This document shows positions 14,528 through 23,520 of a DNA stretch of 64,000 bases, in pieces. This stretch comes from Novosphingobium resinovorum (GTDB taxonomy: Bacteria; Pseudomonadota; Alphaproteobacteria; Sphingomonadales; Sphingomonadaceae). The notes beneath the pieces were generated by a model that saw only the letters and a list, made by a program, of their open reading frames with translations, had not been told where the DNA came from and made no database searches. The first letter of the stretch is position 1. Every line of letters starts with the position of its first letter. The stretch is from positions 62,001-126,000 of the forward strand of contig NZ_BSFC01000008.1 in the NCBI RefSeq assembly GCF_027922145.1, given 5' to 3'. Position numbers and translations under genes: made by a program.

Positions 14528-16888
14528 ATGACGCCGAAAACGGCGAGCCGGGGCACGATTGCCCTGGGCATGGCAGCGGCTATCGCAGGTCTGGCATTCC
14601 TGATCGGCGGCCTGTGGCTCGTCGCTCTGGGCGGCTCGATCTATTACCTGCTTGCCGGAGCCGTGCTGCTGGGATCAGGCACACTGATCGCCCTGGGGCG
14701 CGGCACCGGCGCCAAGGGCTATGCGCTGTTCCTCACGGTCACGATCTCATGGGCGGTGGCGGAAAGCGGGTTCGCGCCATGGCCGCTGACGGCGCGGCTG
14801 CTGGCCCCGGCGCTGCTCGGACTGCTTTTCGTCATTCCCGGTGCGCGCGCCTCGCTCGGCCGGGGCGCCAGCCTTGCGGCGGGTGTCGGAGCACTGGCGC
14901 TGCTGCTGGTCGTCGGCGCGCACTTCGGGCGCGACAGCCACGACATTCGCGCGGCCGAAGCGATCGCCGCCTCGGCGCCGATCCCCGCAGACGCAGCGGG
15001 GGACGAATGGACATCGTGGGGCGGGGACAAGGGCGGAAGCCGCTTTTCCCGGCTGGCGCAGATCACGCCCGCCAATGTCGGCAAGCTCGAAGCCGCGTGG
15101 ACCTTCCATACCCGCATTCCGTCCGACCCCTCCACCGGCTACCTCTCCGCAACACCGCTGATGGTCGGCGGGCGGATGTTCCTGTGCGGGCAGGACAATT
15201 CGGTCTTCGCGCTCGATCCTGACAGCGGCCGGGAACTCTGGCGCTTCGATCCCCGGGTATCCGCCAAGGGCTCCTCCGCCGTGCGGACCTGTCGCGGCGT
15301 GGCCTTCGCCCGGACCGAAGGCGCCGGCCGCTGCGCCGCGCGGATCGTCACCGCCACCTTCGACGGCCGCCTGATCGCGCTTGATGCCACCGACGGCAAG
15401 CCCTGCGAGGGCTTCGGCACGGACGGCGCCGTCAACCTGTTCGACGGCATGGGACTGGTGCAGCCCGGCTTCTACTATTCCAGCGCCCCGCCCGCCATCG
15501 CCCGCGACCGCATCGTCGTCGCCGGATGGGTGGCGGACAACCAGAGCAACGACGAACCCTCCGGCGTCATCCGCGTTTACGACGTGCGCACCGGCGCGCT
15601 TGTCTGGGCCTGGGACGCGGGCAATCCGCTGAACGTCCACGGGCCCCGACCGGGCGAGCACTACTCGCGCTCTACGCCCAACACCTGGGCGCCGATGAGC
15701 GTGGACGATACCCTCGGCCTGATCTACGCCCCGACCGGCAATCCCACACCCGACCATTACGGCGCGCTGCGCAGTGCGGCGAGCGAGAAATACGGCTCCT
15801 CGGTCGTCGCACTGGACGTCGCCACGGGGGCGGTGCGCTGGTCGTTCCAGACCGCCCACCACGACTTGTGGGACTATGACGTTCCCGCGCAGCCCAGCCT
15901 CTTCGCAGTTGGCAACACCCCCGCCATCGCGATCCCGACCAAGCGCGGCGAGACGTTCGTGCTCGACCGGCGCACAGGCAAACCGCTGCTGCCGGTCACG
16001 GAACGCGCCGTCCCCAGCCGGGGGGCGGTGGAGAAAGTCGCCGCGACGCAGCCCTTCTCCGCCTTTCACTCCATGGCCGGCCCGGACCTTGCCGAGCGCG
16101 ACATGTGGGGCCTCACCCCGTTCGACCAGCTCTGGTGCCGCGTGCGCTACCGGCAACTGCGCTATGACGGCAAGGCCACCCCGCCCGGCACCGACGAGGC
16201 GCTGATCTATCCCAGCATCGGTGGCGGCATGAACTTCGGCGGCATGGCGATCGATCCCGTCCGGCGCATCGCCGTGGCCAACGCGCTCTATTACGGCACG
16301 ATCATCCAACTGGTGCCGCGCGCCGAGACCGACCGCCTGATCGCAGGTGCCGCGACGGACAGTCATGCCGTCACCAACTTCGGCCTGCCATTGCCGCAGG
16401 CGGGCACCCCGTTCGGTGTTCGCCTCAAGCCCCTCGCGTCGCCGCTGGGCGTGCCGTGCAATGCCCCGCCGTTCGGCCGGATCGCTGCGATCCATCTCGA
16501 CACCGGCAAGGTCGCATGGGAGCGCCCGTTCGGCACCGCGCGCGATGCCGGGCCGCTGGGCCTGGCGCTCGGCCTGCCGATCCCGATGGGCGCGCCCAAC
16601 TTCGGCGGATCGCTGACCACCGCGAGCGGCCTCACCTTCATCGGCGCCGCGCGCGAAAAGACCCTGCGTGCCTTCGCCACCGCGACGGGCGAGGAACTGT
16701 GGTCCGCCCGCCTGCCCGCCAGCGCGCAGACGATGCCGATGACCTACCGCAGCCCGCGCACCGGCTGCCAGTACGTCGCCACCGCCGCAGGCGGCCACAA
16801 CATGCTGCAATCACCGCTTTCCGACAGCGTCGTGGCCTTCCGGCTGCCGGGCTGCTCCGCAAGCAAATCCAAGGGAGATGGGAAATGA
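14528..16888 (+). CDS. membrane-bound PQQ-dependent dehydrogenase (glucose/quinate/shikimate type)
   Basis: Quinoprotein of 786 residues. The N-terminal ~130 residues hold about five membrane segments (ubiquinone-linked anchor); the rest is a periplasmic eight-bladed propeller that oxidises a polyol or cyclic alcohol with PQQ and passes electrons to quinone. Visible: WTSWGGDKGGSRFSRL at the propeller start, AWTFHTR, SRSTPNTWAPMSVDD, the HHDLWDYDVPAQPSL motif with the catalytic Asp region, and PTKRGETFVLDR. Of this family the quinate/shikimate enzymes act on ring alcohols, which would suit an alicyclic substrate; this is inference. First gene of a forward unit; its stop overlaps the next ATG. 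Confidence 0.88.
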   Translation: MTPKTASRGTIALGMAAAIAGLAFLIGGLWLVALGGSIYYLLAGAVLLGSGTLIALGRGTGAKGYALFLTVTISWAVAESGFAPWPLTARLLAPALLGLLFVIPGARASLGRGASLAAGVGALALLLVVGAHFGRDSHDIRAAEAIAASAPIPADAAGDEWTSWGGDKGGSRFSRLAQITPANVGKLEAAWTFHTRIPSDPSTGYLSATPLMVGGRMFLCGQDNSVFALDPDSGRELWRFDPRVSAKGSSAVRTCRGVAFARTEGAGRCAARIVTATFDGRLIALDATDGKPCEGFGTDGAVNLFDGMGLVQPGFYYSSAPPAIARDRIVVAGWVADNQSNDEPSGVIRVYDVRTGALVWAWDAGNPLNVHGPRPGEHYSRSTPNTWAPMSVDDTLGLIYAPTGNPTPDHYGALRSAASEKYGSSVVALDVATGAVRWSFQTAHHDLWDYDVPAQPSLFAVGNTPAIAIPTKRGETFVLDRRTGKPLLPVTERAVPSRGAVEKVAATQPFSAFHSMAGPDLAERDMWGLTPFDQLWCRVRYRQLRYDGKATPPGTDEALIYPSIGGGMNFGGMAIDPVRRIAVANALYYGTIIQLVPRAETDRLIAGAATDSHAVTNFGLPLPQAGTPFGVRLKPLASPLGVPCNAPPFGRIAAIHLDTGKVAWERPFGTARDAGPLGLALGLPIPMGAPNFGGSLTTASGLTFIGAAREKTLRAFATATGEELWSARLPASAQTMPMTYRSPRTGCQYVATAAGGHNMLQSPLSDSVVAFRLPGCSASKSKGDGK

Positions 16889-17649
16889 ATCGACTTCAGG
16901 ACAAGGTCGCCGTGGTATCGGGCGGCGCATCGGGCATCGGCGCGGCGGTCGTGCGGCTGTTCGTCGAGGAAGGCGCGCGGGTGCTCGCCTGCGACATCCA
17001 GCCCCCGCTCGACGCCGCCTTGCGCACCCTGCTGGACGAGGCGCCCGAGAAGGTCCGCTTCACCACTTGCGACGCCTCGAAGGAGAGCGACGTCGCCGCT
17101 GCAGTCGCGCTGGCGACCGAAACCTGGGGCCGCCTCGACGCTGCCGTCGCCTGCGCGGGGGTTCCCGGACAAGGCAGCGACATCGACCTTGCGGTGGACG
17201 AATGGGACCGCATCATGGCGATCAACGCGCGCGGCGTATTCCTGCTGACCAAGCATGCGCTGCCGCCGATGATCGCGGGCGGCGGCGGCTCGATCACCAA
17301 CATTTCCTCGGCCTACGGTGTCGTCGGCGCCCCCGGTTTCGCGGCCTACTGCGCCTCCAAGGGCGCCGTGCGCACCTTCACCAAGTCCACCGCCGTCGAG
17401 CATGCCCACCAGCGCATCCGCGCCAATTCGATCCACCCCGGCGTGATCGAGACGCCGATGCTGCAGGGCATCTTCGACCGCAGCGACGACCCCGAAGCGA
17501 CGCGCGCCGCCTTCTCCGCGCAGCAGCCCAACGGCTTCAACGGCGCGCCCGAGGACATCGCCTGGGGCTGCGTCTACCTTGCTTCGGACGAGGCGCGCTT
17601 CGTCAACGGGGTCGAGCTGCCGATCGACGGCGGCCTCTTGGCGGGATAG
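16885..17649 (+). CDS. SDR family oxidoreductase
   Basis: Classical SDR of 254 residues with SGGASGIG at 12-19, Asp39-containing ACDIQ, catalytic SSAYG and YCASK, and PG followed by VIETPM. The ATG overlaps the PQQ dehydrogenase stop (ATGA), so the two are probably made together. A natural guess is that it oxidises the product alcohol/ketone further, or a stereoisomer the PQQ enzyme does not take. Stop is 5 bases before the next gene. Confidence 0.87.
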   Translation: MNRLQDKVAVVSGGASGIGAAVVRLFVEEGARVLACDIQPPLDAALRTLLDEAPEKVRFTTCDASKESDVAAAVALATETWGRLDAAVACAGVPGQGSDIDLAVDEWDRIMAINARGVFLLTKHALPPMIAGGGGSITNISSAYGVVGAPGFAAYCASKGAVRTFTKSTAVEHAHQRIRANSIHPGVIETPMLQGIFDRSDDPEATRAAFSAQQPNGFNGAPEDIAWGCVYLASDEARFVNGVELPIDGGLLAG

Positions 17650-17654
17650 GACGA

Positions 17655-18062
17655 ATGGCTGAAAACGCACGCATAGCCGCCGATCTCATGGCGACGTTCG
17701 GCGCCGACATGGAGCCATGGTGGGCCATCGCCGACGAGGATCTCGTCCTCGAATTCCCCTTCGCCCGCTCGATCGGCATGCCGCAGCGGGTCACCGGCAA
17801 GCACGCCTCGCGAGCCTATCTGGAGAAGGTCGTCTCGGGGCTGGAGGGCCTGCGCTTCACCGGCATCACCGCAAGGGAGACCGGAAATCCGGGCGAAGTG
17901 GTGGTCGAATACGTCGGCACCTGCCCGGCACCCAATGGCACCTACGACCAGCAATACATCACCATAATGCGCTTCAAGGAGGGCAGACTGATCCTCTTCC
18001 GCGAATACTGGGACACCACGGAGGTCACCCGCGCCTTCGGCGACCTCGCCGCCGCATTCTGA
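17655..18062 (+). CDS. NTF2-like (SnoaL-type) protein
   Basis: 135-residue cone-shaped alpha+beta fold of the SnoaL/NTF2-like superfamily, judged from the helix-strand pattern LMATFGADMEPWWAIADEDLVLEFPFA and the C-terminal strand block MRFKEGRLILFREYWD. The family includes ring-opening and isomerising enzymes (ketosteroid isomerase, polyketide cyclases) and non-catalytic beta subunits of dioxygenases. It is similar in pattern to the protein at 22053, including DMxxFW/PWW and FREYWDT/YREYFDT. Function unassigned. Six such proteins occur in the window. Confidence 0.7.
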   Translation: MAENARIAADLMATFGADMEPWWAIADEDLVLEFPFARSIGMPQRVTGKHASRAYLEKVVSGLEGLRFTGITARETGNPGEVVVEYVGTCPAPNGTYDQQYITIMRFKEGRLILFREYWDTTEVTRAFGDLAAAF

Positions 18063-18076
18063 CAGGAGTTCTACCC

Positions 18077-18487
18077 ATGACGACCAACAAGGACCGCGCC
18101 CTCGAAGCCTGCCGCCTCCTCTCCGAACGCGACCTCGACACGATGTTCGCCGCCTTCGCCGAGGACGGCACATGGACGATGCCCTACCTGCCCGATCGCT
18201 TCGCCTTCGCGGGCGAGCGCGACAAGGTGGCGATGCGCGAACTGCTCGACGGATTTCTCGGCGGGTTCGAGCATTTCGAATTCCATGTCGAGCAGGCGGT
18301 GGCGGACGGCGATACCGTGGCGATCCTCGGCAAGTCTTATGGCATCGGCCCGCGTTCGGCGATCTACCGCAACACCTACCACTTGTTCTTCACGTACCGT
18401 GACGGGGTGCTGCTGAAAGTGCGCGAACTGTTCGATCCCTATCAGGTCGAGGCTTACGTGGCGCAAGTCGAGGCGCAGGCGGCCTGA
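18077..18487 (+). CDS. NTF2-like (SnoaL-type) protein
   Basis: 136 residues, NTF2-like fold: N-terminal helix EACRLLSERDLDTMFAAFAEDGTWTMPY, then strands ending FTYRDGVLLKVRELFDPYQ. Start ATG at 18077 after AGGAG. Last gene of the PQQ-dehydrogenase unit; a new promoter region with operator site 4 follows. It could be an isomerase or hydratase for a ring intermediate, but no catalytic residues can be named. Confidence 0.7.
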   Translation: MTTNKDRALEACRLLSERDLDTMFAAFAEDGTWTMPYLPDRFAFAGERDKVAMRELLDGFLGGFEHFEFHVEQAVADGDTVAILGKSYGIGPRSAIYRNTYHLFFTYRDGVLLKVRELFDPYQVEAYVAQVEAQAA

Positions 18488-18496
18488 ACTTAATAT

Positions 18497-18510
18497 TGAC
18501 TATTTGGTCA
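18497..18510. promoter_or_regulatory. shared operator site 4 (TGACT-ATTT-GGTCA)
   Basis: Between the NTF2 gene ending at 18487 and the FAD monooxygenase; flanked TAAT-AT on the left and GTTG on the right. Marks the start of a new transcription unit. Confidence 0.6.
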
Positions 18511-18583
18511 GTTGTAGCATTCTGCGAAAAATGCGGCGGAGCGCTCCCGGCGCTTGAGCCAGGCAATGGAGAGGTCACGCGAA

Positions 18584-20389
18584 ATGAAGCGAATCGAAGT
18601 CCCGGTCCTGATCGTCGGCGGCGCGGGCTGCGGGTTGGCCAGCGCGAACTTCCTTGGACGGCTGGCCATCGAGTGCCTGGTGATAGAGCGCTATCCGGCC
18701 ACCTCGCCCGCGCCCAAGGCGCATTACCTGAACCAGCGCACGATGGAGATCCTGCGTGAAGAGGGGCTGGCCGATCACATCTACCGCAGCAGCACCCCGG
18801 CCGAGAACATGGCCCGCGTGGGCTGGTACACCAGCCTCGGCGGTGACGGTCCGCTCGACCGCAAGCGCATCGGCATCATCGACGCTTTCGGCGGCCACTC
18901 GCTGAAGGACGCCTACGGCGCCGACAGCCCGGTGCGCGCCGCCAACTTCGCGCAGATGTACATCGAACCGCTGCTGCTGGAGCACCTCGCCACTTACCCC
19001 ACCTCGCGCATCGCCTTCCATCAGGAACTCAAGAGCTTCACGCAGGACGATGACGGCGTCACCGCGCAAGTCGAGGATCGCAGTTCCGGCGAAGTCTACG
19101 AAGTGCGCGCGCAGTACATGATCGCGGCGGACGGCGGGCGTCTGGTCGGGCCATCGCTCGGCATCGCGATGGACGGCATCGACCGGCTGATCGACATGGT
19201 GACAGTGTGGTTCGCCGCCGACCTCTCCGAGTACATCGAGGACGAGTCGGTGATGATCCGCTGGTTCACCAACCCCGAAAAGGGCGGTTCGTGGGGCAGC
19301 GGCGTGATGGTCGCGCTCGGCCCCGATACGTTTGGCGCGAAAAGCAAGGAATGGCTGATGCACTTCGCCTTCCAGCCGGGCGAGGCGGGCAAGCTCGACG
19401 CCGAAACCGCGATCCCGCAGATCCGCGAACTGCTGCGCCTGCCCGATCTCGACCCGAAGATCATCCGCATGAACGACTGGCAGGTGCAGGGCGTACTGGC
19501 GCGCGAATACCGCAAGGGCCGCGTGTTCCTGGCCGGAGACGCCGCGCATCGCCATCCGCCGACCACCGGCCTGGGCCTCAACAGCGCGATCCAGGACGCG
19601 CACAATCTGGCGTGGAAGCTGGCCGCCGTGATCCGCGGCGACGCGGGCGATGCCCTGCTGGACAGCTACGAGGCGGAGCGCCGTCCGGTGGCCGCCAACA
19701 ACGTGGCCTGGGCGATGATGACCTTCCAGAACCACCTGACCATCGATTCCGCGATCGGGCTGATGCCGGGCGTGCCGGTGGAGTTCAACATCGGCGCCTA
19801 TCACAAGCTGTTCTCCGACACGCCCGAAGGCGCGGCACGGCGGCAGATGGTGGCCGAAGTGATCGGCACCCAGCGCGCCGAATTCCAGGCCCACGACATC
19901 GAGATCGGCTTCCGCTACGACACCGGCGCCATCGTCCCCGACGGCACCGAGCCGCCGCCGCGCGGGTTGCTGGGCGATACCCATGTGCCCACCATGCGCC
20001 CCGGCCACCGCATGGCCCACGTCTGGCTTGACGCGAAGAACACCGGGGAAGACAAGCGCGTCTCCACCCTCGACCTGACCCGGCTCGACCGCTTCACCGT
20101 GTTCGTGGACGGACCTGCGGGGGACTGGACCGCCGCCGTCGATGCCGCCCGCGCGGCCAGCGGGCTGACCATCGATCTCGTCCCTGTCGGCAAGGACGAG
20201 GATTTCACGCCGGTCGACGATCGCTGGGCCAATATCTCCGGCCTGCAGCGCGGCGGGGCGATCATCGTGCGGCCCGACCAGCACGTCGCCTGGCGCGGGG
20301 CCGTGCCGGTGGCCGATGCCGGGGCCACGCTGCAGGGCGTGATCTCCACCGTGCTCGGCCGGCGCGTCGATCAGCCGGTGGCGGCGTGA
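18584..20389 (+). CDS. FAD-dependent aromatic-ring hydroxylase (PheA/TfdB family)
   Basis: Class A flavoprotein monooxygenase of 601 residues using NAD(P)H and O2 to hydroxylate a ring or insert oxygen. Visible: Rossmann VLIVGGAGCGLASANFL at 7-23, the DG motif AADGG near 180, the GD motif FLAGDAAHRHPPTTGLGLN near 315-333, and a C-terminal thioredoxin-like domain ending in the family's RPDQHVAWRG. Start ATG at 18584 is preceded by GGAGAGG; in-frame ATGs at 18554 and 18566 are less likely. Its stop overlaps the GTG of the next small gene. A second enzyme with the same C-terminal signature is at 24578-26197. Confidence 0.88.
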   Translation: MKRIEVPVLIVGGAGCGLASANFLGRLAIECLVIERYPATSPAPKAHYLNQRTMEILREEGLADHIYRSSTPAENMARVGWYTSLGGDGPLDRKRIGIIDAFGGHSLKDAYGADSPVRAANFAQMYIEPLLLEHLATYPTSRIAFHQELKSFTQDDDGVTAQVEDRSSGEVYEVRAQYMIAADGGRLVGPSLGIAMDGIDRLIDMVTVWFAADLSEYIEDESVMIRWFTNPEKGGSWGSGVMVALGPDTFGAKSKEWLMHFAFQPGEAGKLDAETAIPQIRELLRLPDLDPKIIRMNDWQVQGVLAREYRKGRVFLAGDAAHRHPPTTGLGLNSAIQDAHNLAWKLAAVIRGDAGDALLDSYEAERRPVAANNVAWAMMTFQNHLTIDSAIGLMPGVPVEFNIGAYHKLFSDTPEGAARRQMVAEVIGTQRAEFQAHDIEIGFRYDTGAIVPDGTEPPPRGLLGDTHVPTMRPGHRMAHVWLDAKNTGEDKRVSTLDLTRLDRFTVFVDGPAGDWTAAVDAARAASGLTIDLVPVGKDEDFTPVDDRWANISGLQRGGAIIVRPDQHVAWRGAVPVADAGATLQGVISTVLGRRVDQPVAA

Positions 20390-20733
20390 CCGCAGACCGC
20401 TCGCTGCCGGCGGGGTTCGAGGCGCTCGAACCCCACGTCGCCTATTGGGCGGCGGCTAGCGCGCAGCAACGGCGCGCCGCGCGCGAGGCCGCCTCGATGG
20501 AGGAGATCGAGGCGTTCTACACCGCCATGCTGGCGCTCGCGCCCGAGGCGATCCGTTCGCTGGAAGGGCGCGACATGCGCGATCTCGAAGGCGCACCGCT
20601 AAGGTTGATGCAGCTCCTGCTGGCGCTGGCGCACGTGTCGATGGCGACGGAACTGCACCGCCAGCCGCGCGCGCCCTTCACGCCCTATCCGCACGAGGTC
20701 CGTCTGGTGGAAGGGCCGCGCATTCTCGGGTGA
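20386..20733 (+). CDS. uncharacterised 115-residue Rieske-associated protein, copy 1
   Basis: Small, probably helical cytosolic protein; I do not recognise a named family. It starts with GTG overlapping the monooxygenase stop (GTGA) and lies 40 bases before a Rieske oxygenase. A clear homologue of exactly the same length is at 40876-41223, next to the second Rieske gene and also in a GTGA overlap. Shared positions: LP..F..LEP near the start, SM.EI..FY.AM, LM.L.L.LA, and the C-terminal block H.QPRAP.TP.P...R......LG. Duplicated association with Rieske alpha subunits suggests an accessory or assembly role, not a redox one (no Cys cluster). Confidence 0.75.
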   Translation: MTADRSLPAGFEALEPHVAYWAAASAQQRRAAREAASMEEIEAFYTAMLALAPEAIRSLEGRDMRDLEGAPLRLMQLLLALAHVSMATELHRQPRAPFTPYPHEVRLVEGPRILG

Positions 20734-20773
20734 GACAACAGGAAAAAGCCGAAAACGGCGAAGGAGAGGAACC

Positions 20774-22036
20774 ATGAACGATCAGGTCGCCGATTTCCGC
20801 GCGGACCGCACCAACCTGACCGCGCTGGCCGGGCTGGACACCGCGCCGGTCAGCCTCGAACCCTACCGCTCGCAGGACTGGTTCGATGCCGAAGTGCGGC
20901 AGGTGTTCAAGCGCGCATGGCTGTGCCTCGGCCGCGAGGAGCGGATTGCCGCGCCCGGCGACTACTTCGTCCAGACGCTCGAATTCGCCCGCGCCGAAGT
21001 GCTCGTCACCCGCACGAAGGACGGCCGCATCCGCGCCTTCCACAATGTCTGCTCGCACCGCTCCAACAAGGTCGTACTGGAACGAGAGGGCAATGCCTCG
21101 CGCTTCATGTGCCGCTACCACAACTGGACCTACCGCAACGACGGCGAGCTTGTCGGGGTGCCGGACCAGAAGAACTTCTTCGATTTCGACCGCAAGTCCT
21201 GCGGCCTCACCCCCGTCGCCTGCGACATCTGGGAAGGGTGGATCTTCATCAACCTCCAGCGCGAGCCGGAAGTGCCGCTGGCCGAATTCCTCGGCGCGTT
21301 CGGGGAAATCTACCGGGGCATCCCCTACCCCAATGCCGACCGCTCGATCCTGTTCGAGTCCCGGCTGAAAGCGAACTGGAAGGTCATCGCCGACGCCTTC
21401 GCCGAGACCTACCACATCCCGGCGATCCATCCCGAGACGATCGGCGCCACGTTCGCCAGCAACGAGAACCCCTTCGCGCGGCCGATCAGCGCGCAGACAT
21501 GGGGGCCGCACCGCTCGGTATCGACTTATGGCAATCCCGAGTACGCGCCGCCGCCCGGATCGCAGGTGGAGCGCCTGTTCTACAGCAACATCGCCACCGG
21601 CAACGTGCTTTCGGCCGCCAGCCTCGACGATACCGAAGTGTTCCGGCGGCATCCGGCGATCAACCCGACCAAGTCGGCGAGCTGGGCGGTGGACGTGACC
21701 TGGCTGTTTCCGAATTTCCAGATCGACGTCTCCCCCGGCGGGTTCTGGACCCATCACTTCTGGCCGGTCAGCCAGGACGAGACGCGCTGGGAAGCCCGCT
21801 TCTACATCCCCGATGCGACCGATGTGTGGAGCCGGCTGCAGCAGGAGCACTACATCGCGCGGCTGGGCGAGATCCTGCTCGAAGACGTCGGCAATACCGA
21901 GCGCACGCAGGAAGGCATCGCATCGGGCGCGAAGGACACCATGCCGCTGCAGGACGGCGAAGTGATGATCCGCCACTCGCTGCACAACCTGCACAAATGG
22001 ATCGAGGCCGGGACCGTGGCCGAAGCACTCGCCTGA
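20774..22036 (+). CDS. Rieske non-heme iron oxygenase, alpha subunit
   Basis: Ring-hydroxylating oxygenase large subunit of 420 residues. The Rieske [2Fe-2S] ligands are Cys93-x-His95 and Cys113-x2-His116; the mononuclear iron site is in NWKVIADAFAETYHIPAIH with His214 and His219. Chemistry: dihydroxylation or monooxygenation/demethylation with electrons from a ferredoxin and reductase, neither of which is encoded in this window. An NTF2-like protein follows 16 bases later and could be a small-subunit analogue. Paralogue at 41220-42485. Confidence 0.92.
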   Translation: MNDQVADFRADRTNLTALAGLDTAPVSLEPYRSQDWFDAEVRQVFKRAWLCLGREERIAAPGDYFVQTLEFARAEVLVTRTKDGRIRAFHNVCSHRSNKVVLEREGNASRFMCRYHNWTYRNDGELVGVPDQKNFFDFDRKSCGLTPVACDIWEGWIFINLQREPEVPLAEFLGAFGEIYRGIPYPNADRSILFESRLKANWKVIADAFAETYHIPAIHPETIGATFASNENPFARPISAQTWGPHRSVSTYGNPEYAPPPGSQVERLFYSNIATGNVLSAASLDDTEVFRRHPAINPTKSASWAVDVTWLFPNFQIDVSPGGFWTHHFWPVSQDETRWEARFYIPDATDVWSRLQQEHYIARLGEILLEDVGNTERTQEGIASGAKDTMPLQDGEVMIRHSLHNLHKWIEAGTVAEALA

Positions 22037-22052
22037 ACAGGAGACGATACCG

Positions 22053-22475
22053 ATGAGCGAATTCGACAAGGCCCTGAGCGACCGCAACGTCGCCAACGCG
22101 CAAAAGCTGATGGCGCTGTTCGGGCACGACATGGATGCCTTCTGGGCGATGGTCTCGCCCGACCTGCACATGGAGCTGCCCTTCGCCGGGACGGTGCGCC
22201 TGCCCACCGAGCTGCATGGCGAGGATGCGCTGGGCATGTTCCGCACGGCCGCCGAAGTCTTCGACGTGAAGTTCAATTCGGTGGAGGTGACCCCGCTCGC
22301 CGATCCGAACCGCGTGCTGGTGGAGTATCGCGGCTACGGCGAGCCGGGCGGCGCGGTCTACGACCAGCGCTACGTCGGCGTGCACGAATATCGGGGCGAT
22401 ACGCTGGTGTTCTACCGCGAATATTTCGACACGGGCGTGGTGATGAACGCGCTGGGCGCGTACCTTCCGGCCTGA
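22053..22475 (+). CDS. NTF2-like (SnoaL-type) protein beside Rieske subunit
   Basis: 140-residue NTF2-like fold protein, with DMDAFWAMVSPDLHMELPFAGTVRLP and YREYFDTGVVM. Dioxygenase beta subunits share this fold, so a structural partner role for the preceding Rieske protein is possible, but the sequence resembles the free SnoaL-type protein at 17655 more than a typical beta subunit. Last gene before palindromic repeat A and a convergent operon. Confidence 0.7.
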   Translation: MSEFDKALSDRNVANAQKLMALFGHDMDAFWAMVSPDLHMELPFAGTVRLPTELHGEDALGMFRTAAEVFDVKFNSVEVTPLADPNRVLVEYRGYGEPGGAVYDQRYVGVHEYRGDTLVFYREYFDTGVVMNALGAYLPA

Positions 22476-22486
22476 TCGCTCCCCTT

Positions 22487-22563
22487 CGTCATTGCGAGCG
22501 AAGCGAGGCAACCCAGGGCAGTCTTGAGCCGCCCTGGGTTGCTTCGCTTCGCTCGCAATGACG
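22487..22563. repeat. 77-bp palindromic repeat, copy A
   Basis: Two 33-base arms starting CGTCATTGCGAGCG and ending GCAACCCAGGGC, one mismatch between arms, 11-base loop. Located between convergent gene ends (22475 and 22573). Copies B-D at 31212, 38154 and 42633. Likely acts as a 3'-end hairpin/terminator and is a dispersed REP-like element. Confidence 0.9.
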
Positions 22564-22572
22564 GGAAGAGGC

Positions 22573-23520
22573 TCAGTACACGCCCGCCGCGCGCACATGT
22601 TCGAGGTAGGAGATCGGCCAGCCCATCTCCATCCAGCCGCCGCCGGGATTGCCGTCGATGGTCAGCCGCGCCGCGCCTTCGTTCAGCACGAAGTTCGGCG
22701 CGGCCGGGAGCGGGAAGACCCCGAAGACATCCCCCTCCACCCGCGTGGCGCGGCCCAGTTCATCGACGATGTCGCACTGGAACGCGGTCTGGTCGAGGCG
22801 GCTGTCGCCCTGCCAGTCGACGTCGAGCGTCGCGATCTCGGCCATGACCGCATCCTTGTAGACGTAGCCGCGCACCTGACGGCGGCCGAGGGCGTAGAAC
22901 TCCCAGAAGTGCACCGAAAAGGCATCGCCCGACTGGCCCTGAAACCAGCGGTAATAATGCAGCGCGTCCCAGTCGCGCCGCCCCCAGCTGTGGTCGCGGT
23001 GGCCGCTGCCTGTGACGTCGATGGTCCGTGTCCCGATGCGCAGCGTGCCGGAGACGCGGCCGCTCTGCTCGATGCGGTCGTCGGCGGCGTAGGAGGGGCA
23101 GCCGTCCTTGTGCGTCGAGTAGGCATAAGGCGGATGGAACGCCTCGTACGTGAAGGCGATCTCCGCTTCCTCGCTGCGCCACGATATTTCCGCGCGGTTG
23201 AAGCTGAGGTCTTGGCGCATGGTGAAGTTGTCGATCCGCCAGTCGTCGAAGCCCATGGTATCGGGCACCTTGCGATCGGGCAGGCGCACCGCGATCGGCG
23301 CACGGCCGAGACCCCGGCCCCAGATGCCCATCGCCGCGCCCGCCATGCCGTCCTTGTCCACCCAGGTATAAGTAAACAAGGCGATCTCGTGCTCGGGCAG
23401 GACGACGCAATAGGGGATGGATTCGCGCATCAACGGCAGGTCAGGCAGGGAGTGCCGGCCATCATGCACGGGGTCGATGGCCATTGCCGGCCGGGCGAGT
23501 GCTGCGGGATCGAATGCCAT
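22573..23520 (-). CDS. lipocalin-like DUF protein (DUF7064/7065-type), paralogue 1
   Basis: 315-residue soluble protein, beta-rich, with no signal peptide. It belongs to a family of four in this window (also 23520, 51137, 53938). Its hallmark is a GHRDHSWGRRDW-type motif near residue 180, followed by a Y/W-rich strand; the name DUF7064/7065 is from memory and tentative. The arrangement resembles the two-domain lipocalin-like fold of AttH/CrtC proteins, some of which bind or hydrate isoprenoids. Translation is probably coupled: its ATG overlaps the stop of the preceding paralogue. The function is unknown; context suggests binding or transforming a hydrophobic intermediate. Confidence 0.65.
   Translation of the reverse strand: MAFDPAALARPAMAIDPVHDGRHSLPDLPLMRESIPYCVVLPEHEIALFTYTWVDKDGMAGAAMGIWGRGLGRAPIAVRLPDRKVPDTMGFDDWRIDNFTMRQDLSFNRAEISWRSEEAEIAFTYEAFHPPYAYSTHKDGCPSYAADDRIEQSGRVSGTLRIGTRTIDVTGSGHRDHSWGRRDWDALHYYRWFQGQSGDAFSVHFWEFYALGRRQVRGYVYKDAVMAEIATLDVDWQGDSRLDQTAFQCDIVDELGRATRVEGDVFGVFPLPAAPNFVLNEGAARLTIDGNPGGGWMEMGWPISYLEHVRAAGVY

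Noticed and set aside
14747..16810. 687-codon reverse open frame opposite the PQQ dehydrogenase
   Set aside because: Antisense shadow; no motif, and the forward strand encodes a complete quinoprotein.
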